Assembly (NCBI GenBank): GCA_030530875.1
Contig: JAUMUD010000022.1
Span: 1 to 36,158, forward strand
From: Corynebacterium sp.
GTDB taxonomy: Bacteria > Actinomycetota > Actinomycetes > Mycobacteriales > Mycobacteriaceae
Reading direction: 5' to 3'
DNA length: 36,158 nt
Shown: positions 30,209-36,158 of the stretch, one piece after another
Layout: each line of letters begins with the position of its first letter
Position numbering within the stretch: position 1 is the first letter of the stretch
The notes under the pieces: generated by a model
What the model was told of the DNA's origin: nothing
Databases searched by the model: none
Seen by the model: only the letters and a program-made list of their open reading frames with translations
Translations under genes and position numbers: made by a program

Positions 30209-32941
30209 ATGAACACATTAATTCGCTGTGGCATTGCTGTGCTGAGCGCCATTGCCCTGTGCAGCTCGGTTATCCATGCCCCGACCGCCCACGCCTTCGG
30301 TAAGGTCTATGTCCCCAATGAGGCGAGGGTTCAGAGTGCTGCCACACACCCGAATGGTGGCACGAGAGAATATCCAACAGTGAGTGCCGCGATGTTCCTT
30401 ATCCGCGACGCCGTCTGGTGTAAAAATGATGCCGGCATGCCTACGCGCGTCGTGAATTTGGAAAATGCCTCCCATCCTTCGGTCAAAGATAAAGTCGTAT
30501 CTAATCAGCCGATACAAGTGGGGGATTGTCTTATTACCCGCGTGGATTTTGTCAACCCCAAGCGGGAGGTCTATAACACCCATATTGAGAATGCCAATTC
30601 CAGCCGTCCACGCACTATTCCTGCAGGGTGGAACCCGGTGGGCATGACTGTTGGCCAGCGTGGTTCCCAAACAACCACCGCCGACCTCACTACTTCGGCT
30701 TTTAAATTTGTCTGGGATGGTATTGCCTTTGATGGCTGGAAATTCCATCTCTTCTTCCTCTGGAATGTGACTGCCGATAATATCGCCGAGGCATCCAAGG
30801 GCTTCAGTGCCAACCTGCCATGGGCAAATAATAGGCCTCATAGCCAGCTCAATGTTATTGATTACCGCCCCTATAATGATGCGGTTGCTCTCCCCGGCGG
30901 TGGCCAAACTTATTACTACACGCAGCCACGCACACCACAGCCCACAGTCCCGGTATATACCGAGGCGCTAACGGAGCTCAATGGCCTAATCCAGGACTCC
31001 TCCAATGCCCTCTCCGCCGCGCAGCGCGAGGCTCTGAAAACTTCCCGCGACGGCGTCCTCAATGAACAGGGCAGTAGTGATGAGCAGAAGAAGACCAAGC
31101 TCGAGGGCCTTAGTTCTGATACCACGGCCTTGCTTGGAGCCCTTGGCCGGGCCACAGCTGCTATTACAGAGGCCAATAATGACCTAAAGGATGCGGAGCT
31201 CTCAAATCCACAGAGCTTCGCAGATGCCAAGAGTGCCCTTGCCAGTGCAATGGCAGCAGCCCAGGCCACAGCAGGCAGTGTGGATGAGGCAATCGCGAGC
31301 TTTAAGGCCACAGTGGGTACCCTCAAGGCGGAGAATAATCTGCGCAAGAAAATTCGTGGCCTTGCTGCCACTGCTGATGGCACCAGTACCAAACTGGATG
31401 GTCTCTCCACAGCCCAGGTGGACTGGTATTTGGGCAAGGTCAATGATGCTATTGCCAATAACCAGGCCCAGGCCTTGGGCATTGAGGCCGAGCTGCTAAG
31501 CGATAAGGTCAAGGAGATTGCTGAGGTCATCGCCACAGTCACCAGCGAGCTCAGCGCCGATATGAGCAAGGAAACCACAGAGCTGACTTCTAAGGCACAG
31601 ACTGCAGGCCGAAGCATTGATGCTCTAGACCAAGACATCACCAACTATTATGATGCTGCTGAGGCCAAGGGCTATGCCATGAGCAAGTCAACTGTTGACC
31701 ATGCCAAGATGAAAGTAACTTTGCTTCTCGAAGATGAAAAATCCGTGCTCAATAAGGAGCAAAAGGCTGCTTTTGAAAAGGAGCTTGAGGCCCTTGGCAC
31801 TAAGCACAGCGCAGATAGCACAATGACTATGACTGCCAAGCGGGCGGATTATGATGCATTGGCCACCAAGATCCAGAAGCTCGCTGCAGCAATCCAGGCT
31901 ATTAATGAGACAGTCAGGAGTGCCAGCCGTGAACTCGGGCGTGAGTTTGAGAGCATCGCTGCAGACACCAAGGCAGTACAGGCTGCTGCCGCAGCCTCGG
32001 ATGCCACGGAGGATGGACTCAAGACCGCTCTTGAAAACTATAAAAAGCGGGTAGATGAGGCCCTCAAGGTCAAGCAGCAGAAGGATGATGAGGAAGCTAA
32101 TCGCCTCGAGCGTGAGCGTGAGAGGGAATCTCGAGAGAGACTAATGCGGGAGCAGATTCTCACCAGTGCTCGCGATAGAGCGGTAAGAACAATGAAAGAG
32201 CGTGAGGGAAGACTATATCGCGAACAGGTTAGTCATCCGCGCGTAGTGGCCGCCCGTCAGAAGCTTGAGGCTACTGCCAATGCTACTGATGCAACTGCAG
32301 ACTCTATTGATGCCGGGATTACTCTCTACACATCCACCATGGATGAGTTGGAGAAATACCTCAAGGCCTTGGAAGAAGCCAAGGAAGCTGCAGCTAAGAA
32401 GGACAGTTCCACTACAGAGACTCCAAATCTTGATGGTCTAAGCCCAGGGCAGATCGAGAATTTCGAGAAACTCATTGACGGCATTGCCAATGACACAAGC
32501 CTCAGTGATGAGGAGAAACTTACCCAGCTCAAGGGCTTGCGTGACCGCATTGATGATCTCATTGCGCAGATTAAGCGCGCCCAGAAAGCACGAAAGGAGA
32601 CCGCTGATAAGGCAGCAAATCTCACCGATAGTGAGAAGCTCGCTGCTCTTGCCGCCCTGGACAAGGAGCTCAGTGATGCCGCCAGTGCCACTGATGCCGA
32701 TGCCGCGAGCGTGAAGAATGCGGTGGATGACTACCTGCTCAAAGTCCAGAACTTCCTTGGCCAGGATGATCTTGATACAGAAAAGGAAGAAGAACTAACC
32801 CCTTCGGATAAAGACCCTGCACCGCAGGAACCTGGAACCACTCCTTCCGGCTCCAGCATCCAATGGTGGCATATCCTCCTCATCCTTCTTGGCCTTGCTG
32901 GCGCTGCCGGTGCTGTGGCCATGAATAGTGGCGCAATTTAA
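30209..32941 (+). CDS. Exported stalk protein of the GDC/[P/A]SGS family, paralog 2 (910 aa)
   Basis: The ATG at 30209 follows GAAGGT by 5 nt; the frame is open another 20 codons upstream without a Shine-Dalgarno. The signal peptide ends after AHA (29). The N-terminal domain (about 40-245) has C71 in AVWCKND and C107 in VGDCLITRVDF, 36 apart. A very long alpha-helical stalk (about 255-870) contains recurring FIVAR-like units such as LDGLSTAQVDWYLGKVNDA and LDGLSPGQIENFEKLIDGIA. A segment of about 60 residues near 615-675 is extremely Arg/Glu/Lys-rich and could form a single charged helix. The C-terminus is TTPSGSSIQWWHILL plus one membrane helix and the tail MNSGAI, with no basic stop-transfer. 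It is flanked by terminators on both sides, so it is probably monocistronic. Confidence 0.85.
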   Translation: MNTLIRCGIAVLSAIALCSSVIHAPTAHAFGKVYVPNEARVQSAATHPNGGTREYPTVSAAMFLIRDAVWCKNDAGMPTRVVNLENASHPSVKDKVVSNQPIQVGDCLITRVDFVNPKREVYNTHIENANSSRPRTIPAGWNPVGMTVGQRGSQTTTADLTTSAFKFVWDGIAFDGWKFHLFFLWNVTADNIAEASKGFSANLPWANNRPHSQLNVIDYRPYNDAVALPGGGQTYYYTQPRTPQPTVPVYTEALTELNGLIQDSSNALSAAQREALKTSRDGVLNEQGSSDEQKKTKLEGLSSDTTALLGALGRATAAITEANNDLKDAELSNPQSFADAKSALASAMAAAQATAGSVDEAIASFKATVGTLKAENNLRKKIRGLAATADGTSTKLDGLSTAQVDWYLGKVNDAIANNQAQALGIEAELLSDKVKEIAEVIATVTSELSADMSKETTELTSKAQTAGRSIDALDQDITNYYDAAEAKGYAMSKSTVDHAKMKVTLLLEDEKSVLNKEQKAAFEKELEALGTKHSADSTMTMTAKRADYDALATKIQKLAAAIQAINETVRSASRELGREFESIAADTKAVQAAAAASDATEDGLKTALENYKKRVDEALKVKQQKDDEEANRLERERERESRERLMREQILTSARDRAVRTMKEREGRLYREQVSHPRVVAARQKLEATANATDATADSIDAGITLYTSTMDELEKYLKALEEAKEAAAKKDSSTTETPNLDGLSPGQIENFEKLIDGIANDTSLSDEEKLTQLKGLRDRIDDLIAQIKRAQKARKETADKAANLTDSEKLAALAALDKELSDAASATDADAASVKNAVDDYLLKVQNFLGQDDLDTEKEEELTPSDKDPAPQEPGTTPSGSSIQWWHILLILLGLAGAAGAVAMNSGAI

Positions 32942-32965
32942 GGTCACCTTATTGCGCATTTCACG

Positions 32966-33007
32966 ATAATCCCTGCGTTATTCACATACACGCGGGGATT
33001 ATTTTTA
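32966..33007 (+). terminator. Intrinsic terminator of paralog 2
   Basis: A 12-bp stem with one wobble pair (32966-32977 with 32991-33002) leads into TTTTT, 24 bp after the stop. Confidence 0.88.
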
Positions 33008-33089
33008 GGAAAAATTAAGTTTTTGCTAGGATTGAGAGCAGGTCTATTCATACATTTTGATCAGTGAAATTGAGATATAGAGGATATCG

Positions 33090-35510
33090 ATGAAGAAGAT
33101 TTTGAGAAGCGCGATCGTGGCCCTCTCGGCACTGTCGATTGGTGTTTCTGCGGTCTCTGTACCTACCAATGCTGTTTATGCCGACGCCGTTGCGACTAAT
33201 ATTACAAAGGGCAATTACCAGAAGACGATTAGCGCTGCCGAGTATTCTGGTGATGGCGCAAAATATCCAACGCTGACTGCGTATATGTATCACATCCGTA
33301 AGGATGGTTTCTGTGCTAACACCACAGATAGCTCTGGCGCTACCCTTAATGATCGACTAAATTCGCTCCGTACTCCTGACAGTGTGAACGGTGTGGTCTG
33401 GGATTCGCCTCTGCAGCCAGGTGACTGTGTGGCCGTCCGTTTTGAATACTTGAATGCTCGTAAGGCTCAGGATTTTGGTAGTCGCAATGCCTATGACATT
33501 TATATCAGTGGTACCCGTACTGATTTCAGTAGGAATAATTCATCTTGGCAACCATTCGGTGTCCAGTACCTTGGCGTCGATGGCTGGAAAACTCCGAACA
33601 TGAGCGCTAATGACTTCTACTATGGCGGCAGGATTAATGCTGCCGGAGTTGCGCTCACCCTGAGCGCTACGGTTACCGCGGATAATATCAAGGAACTGTC
33701 GACCAACTTCATCAACGTGAATATCCCATTTACCATGGATCCGAACAACGATGCTCAGGTCATCCGCGGTCCATACAAGGTTAGTCCGAAGATCACGACT
33801 TTCAAGATGCCGAATGACGGATATTATTTCGCCTATGAATTGCCAGAGCCAGACTATGTAAAGACTGTCACTGATGCTCTTGCTCAGACGAGCAATTTGA
33901 GTGATGATCAGAAGACCGCATTTACCAAGCGCGCAACTGACATCAAGAATTCTTCTGATGATTCGACTACCAAGTCGAAGAACACCGATGCCTTGGTCAC
34001 TGAACTCAAGAATTTGGATACCGCTATCGGCAAAGCTAAGACTGCTGCCACTAATGCAAGGCAGAATCTTGGCGCTGATTATGGCAATACTGCCGTAGCG
34101 AATGCCAACGCCGTTCTGGTTGAGGCTTATTCCAAGTCGGATGCAACTGTCGACTCTGTTAATGCCGCTGTAACGGCTTACCAAAAGGCTATCGACACTG
34201 TGAAGGCTGGCACCACTCTTCGTGGTTGGGTTGATCAGCAGACTAAGGCTACCGCTGCAGGTCTTGATGGTCTTTCTACCGCACAGGTTAGTGCTCTGAA
34301 GGACCAGACCGCCGCAGCTGCCGCTTCGGATGGTGCTACTGCCACTTTCAAGACCAATGTTGTCAACCTCATTACTGCCATCAAGTCTGCTGGTAGTGCT
34401 ATTTCCGCTGCTAAGCAGGACCTCGGCGATAATGCAGACCTGAACGCAGCCATAAAGACTCTGACCGATGCTGCAAGCACTTCGACTGATCCAGCTGCTG
34501 TTAACAAGGCAGTGAGCGACTTCAATGCTGCTGTTCAGAACATTAAGAATGCTGCAACCAGCCGGCAGCAGGCAGTTACTGCTGCTAATACCGCTGTTAA
34601 GGATGCTGAGGCAGCAATGAAGGATGTGCTTGCTGATGCTTCCAACGCTGCTAAGGCCAATGGCTACAAGGAGGCGCTCAACAGCGTGCTGAATAACACT
34701 GCTTCCACCCCGGAGCAGATTCAGGCCGCAGTTAAGACCTATCAGGACAATATGAGCGCCCTCTATGCTGATAGCGTTGTGGACCCAGCTGCTAATAATG
34801 CTGCCCTGAGCGAAGCACAGAAGAAGGACATTCAAGATAAGCGTCAGGCTATTCTTAATGACAGCTCCAAGAGCTTCCAGGATAAGATTGCTGCTCTGGA
34901 TGATCTCAAGAAGAACACTGACACCCTTGTTAGCGCCCTGAATAATGTCACTTCTAAGGCTGCACAGGCTGGTAGCGCTGCAGATTCTCTTGATGGTCTG
35001 AATAAGGATCAGGTCAGCGTCTGGCAGAGCAGCATTGAGAGCATTGTGAACAATGCCAATATGACTGCTGATCAAAAGAAGTCGAAGATTCAGGAGATGA
35101 ATAATCTCCTGAATAAGCTTGTTGATGCTATTGCTAGGGCAAAGGCTAAGGTGGCTCAGATTCGTGCTGATATGAGCAATGCCTCTGATAGCGAATCTGC
35201 CGCTAAGCAGGCAGCTGCCCAGAAGGTCGAGATCCAAATTCAGAAGCTCGTTGCTGCTGCAAGTGCTGCAACTGACCCAACCGATGCTACTGATGAGGAT
35301 AATCAGGTTATTATCATCGAGCAGGGTGAAGTTGACCTCGACCAGGCTTACCTGGAATACCAGAATGAGAGGGAGAACCCAGCTGATAGGGCTACTGAGA
35401 CTCCTAAACCATCTGGCTCCAGTGTCTCCTGGTGGCAGATTCTGCTGATTATCCTGGGCCTGGCTGGCATTGGTGCCGGTGTGGCTGCTTCCCAGGGTAT
35501 GGTTCGCTAA
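33090..35510 (+). CDS. Exported stalk protein of the GDC/[P/A]SGS family, paralog 3 (806 aa)
   Basis: The ATG at 33090 has AGAGGA 5 nt upstream. The signal peptide ends after VYA (31). The N-terminal domain (about 40-250) has C75 in DGFCANT and C113 in PGDCVAVRFEYL, 38 apart. YPTLTAYMYHIRK aligns with YPTVSAAMFLIRD of paralog 2, and ATVTADNIKELSTNF with NVTADNIAEASKGF, so the two are clear homologs. The helical stalk (about 255-750) repeats units such as LDGLSTAQVSALKDQ and LDGLNKDQVSVWQSS alternating with AIxxAKxxLG segments. An acidic stretch near 730-760 precedes PKPSGSSVSWWQILL, one membrane helix and the tail QGMVR. It is bounded by terminators upstream and downstream. Role as a membrane-tethered stalk is inferred. 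Confidence 0.85.
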   Translation: MKKILRSAIVALSALSIGVSAVSVPTNAVYADAVATNITKGNYQKTISAAEYSGDGAKYPTLTAYMYHIRKDGFCANTTDSSGATLNDRLNSLRTPDSVNGVVWDSPLQPGDCVAVRFEYLNARKAQDFGSRNAYDIYISGTRTDFSRNNSSWQPFGVQYLGVDGWKTPNMSANDFYYGGRINAAGVALTLSATVTADNIKELSTNFINVNIPFTMDPNNDAQVIRGPYKVSPKITTFKMPNDGYYFAYELPEPDYVKTVTDALAQTSNLSDDQKTAFTKRATDIKNSSDDSTTKSKNTDALVTELKNLDTAIGKAKTAATNARQNLGADYGNTAVANANAVLVEAYSKSDATVDSVNAAVTAYQKAIDTVKAGTTLRGWVDQQTKATAAGLDGLSTAQVSALKDQTAAAAASDGATATFKTNVVNLITAIKSAGSAISAAKQDLGDNADLNAAIKTLTDAASTSTDPAAVNKAVSDFNAAVQNIKNAATSRQQAVTAANTAVKDAEAAMKDVLADASNAAKANGYKEALNSVLNNTASTPEQIQAAVKTYQDNMSALYADSVVDPAANNAALSEAQKKDIQDKRQAILNDSSKSFQDKIAALDDLKKNTDTLVSALNNVTSKAAQAGSAADSLDGLNKDQVSVWQSSIESIVNNANMTADQKKSKIQEMNNLLNKLVDAIARAKAKVAQIRADMSNASDSESAAKQAAAQKVEIQIQKLVAAASAATDPTDATDEDNQVIIIEQGEVDLDQAYLEYQNERENPADRATETPKPSGSSVSWWQILLIILGLAGIGAGVAASQGMVR

Positions 35511-35539
35511 GAATTTTCTGGGGCCTACGGTCCTTAATG

Positions 35540-35590
35540 AGCAGGGAAATTAATCTCCGTTATGGCGGTTAATTTTCCTGCTTTTTGCTA
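35540..35590 (+). terminator. Intrinsic terminator of paralog 3
   Basis: A 14-bp stem with one wobble (35540-35553 with 35569-35582) is followed by TTTT, 30 bp after the stop. Confidence 0.88.
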
Positions 35591-35606
35591 TTTTTGGGTG
35601 TCTGGT

Positions 35607-35635
35607 TTTAAAAATTGCCAATTTCTAGGTATGAT
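35607..35635 (+). promoter_or_regulatory. Candidate promoter for the bS22 gene
   Basis: TTTAAA (35607-35612) and TATGAT (35630-35635) are spaced 17 nt apart. Initiation near 35642 would give a leader of about 83 nt. Confidence 0.5.
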
Positions 35636-35724
35636 TGATCCTATTCGTGTCTTGCTCGGCTTAGGGTCGATGAGGCACTACCTGCAGGTAATTTATAAGC
35701 ACGAACGAATTGAGGATAAACCCC

Positions 35725-35826
35725 ATGGGTTCTGTCATTAAGAAGCGTCGTAAGCGCATGTCCAAGAAGAAGCACCGCAAGCTTCTCCGTCGTACTCGCG
35801 TGCAGCGTCGTAAGCTCGGTAAGTAA
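35725..35826 (+). CDS. Small ribosomal subunit protein bS22 / AURKAIN-type (33 aa)
   Basis: ATG at 35725, TAA at 35824-35826. The product, [20 protein letters not shown] followed by a second Arg/Lys-rich half ending RRKLGK, is almost entirely basic. It matches the actinobacterial bS22 protein (Rv0500B type), which binds the small subunit rRNA, and carries the mitochondrial AURKAIP1-like core [16 protein letters not shown] Shine-Dalgarno lies about 9 nt upstream. It is too short for most gene finders. It usually sits directly after the small HTH gene; here the surface-protein locus lies between them. Confidence 0.93.
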
Positions 35827-35842
35827 TTCGAGCATTAATGAT

Positions 35843-35879
35843 GGACATGGTACCGGTTTGGCCGGCCATGTCCTTTTTT
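35843..35879 (+). terminator. Intrinsic terminator of the bS22 gene
   Basis: GGACATGG (35843-35850) pairs with CCATGTCC (35866-35873), with an inner ACCGG/CCGG helix, followed by TTTTTT. Confidence 0.9.
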
Positions 35880-36158
35880 CATATCACTTCAATACGTGCA
35901 TGCTGCTCCGGGGGAATGCGCTGATGTAGGCGCTCAAGGGCAAGCTGCACGTATTCTTCATTGAGCTCAATGCCGATGAAGTCACGGCCGAGGGTGGCGG
36001 CCACCTCACCGACTGTTCCAGAACCAAAGAATGGGTCGAGGACTATATCTGAGGGCTTAGTGGAGGCAAGAATGCATGGTTCAACCAGCTTGGTTGGGAA
36101 GCATGGGGTATAGGTCAGAATGTGTTGCTAGTTTTCCGTGTTTCTGCTGGTAGTGGTG
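35879..36158 (-). pseudogene. 3' end of a site-specific DNA methyltransferase, interrupted by an in-frame stop
   Basis: On the minus strand the frame ending at TGA (35881-35879) reads TYTPCFPTKLVEPCILAS, then DIVLDPFFGSGTVGEVA and GRDFIGIELNEEYVQLA. This is the SAM-binding DPFxGSGT motif and following strand of an N4-cytosine/N6-adenine methyltransferase of the N6_N4_Mtase type, in which that motif is C-terminal. The frame meets a TAG at 36130-36128, only 16 codons before the DIVLDPF stretch ends its lead-in, so either the gene is broken or a frameshift lies near the window edge. The catalytic DPPY/SPPY motif would be off-window. Without the rest of the gene I cannot tell a pseudogene from a local sequence error. 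Confidence 0.55.

Noticed and set aside
33540-35237. 565-codon minus-strand ORF opposite paralog 3
   Set aside because: Ser/Ile/Leu-rich antisense product with no domain; the plus strand has a signal peptide, homologs in the same window and a terminator.
20870-35590. TTTTTGCT[AG] word upstream of several surface genes, considered as a shared promoter element
   Set aside because: Copies also fall in terminator tails and the spacing to the starts differs, so chance is a sufficient explanation.

Overview
The window looks like chromosome from a Corynebacterium-type actinobacterium of moderate GC. The evidence is the gene order mshA - gpmA - (regX3/senX3) - ppx - small membrane protein - proC - small helix-turn-helix protein - bS22. 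This is the order around Rv0486-Rv0500B in mycobacteria and is also kept in corynebacteria. Mycothiol synthesis (MshA), the 33-residue ribosomal protein bS22, a long actinobacterial-type dCTP deaminase, and many leaderless genes (a -10 hexamer 6-7 nt before the start codon) fit the same assignment. The species cannot be named from the sequence alone.

Layout. 1-795 is the 3' end of a secreted, membrane-anchored protein with an Asn/Pro/Gly/Ser/Thr-rich repeat and GA-like helical modules. 885-1860 holds a small conserved-looking gene, a degraded-looking stretch and tRNA-Gly(CCC). 1955-4428 is a YhgE/Pip-type membrane protein translationally coupled to a degenerate ABC ATPase. 4537-5109 is dcd. 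5478-5885 is a small exported protein, followed by an AT-rich gap of almost 1 kb. 6867-9498 carries a HAD-IIA phosphatase and a long-chain acyl-CoA synthetase on the minus strand. 9568-11701 carries mshA and gpmA on the plus strand. 11899-16430 is a minus-strand operon: FtsX/MacB-type permease, senX3, regX3. 16634-18500 is a divergent pair, a Cys-cluster protein and a Ppx/GppA phosphatase, with both starts apparently leaderless and only 31 bp apart. 18504-20748 holds a membrane protein, proC and the small HTH protein.

The accessory core is 20936-35510. Four large exported proteins sit between the HTH gene and bS22, which are close neighbours in related genomes. One is a 2232-residue adhesin: signal peptide, probable thioester domain, ten VaFE/T-Q ester-bond domains, a hydrophobic proline-rich segment and an LAVTG sorting signal. 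The other three (771, 910 and 806 residues) are paralogs. Each has a signal peptide, an N-terminal domain with two cysteines 36-38 residues apart (the second in a GDC motif), a long helical-repeat stalk, and a C-terminal [P/A]SGS linker followed by one membrane helix with almost no basic tail. The protein truncated at the left edge ends the same way, so the family extends beyond this locus. I read this as a surface-adhesion locus with one covalently anchored fibre and a set of membrane-tethered stalk proteins. The conserved N-terminal domain and C-terminal anchor are the parts I cannot match to a named family.

The window closes with bS22 and the 3' end of a DNA methyltransferase gene that has an in-frame stop near the edge.
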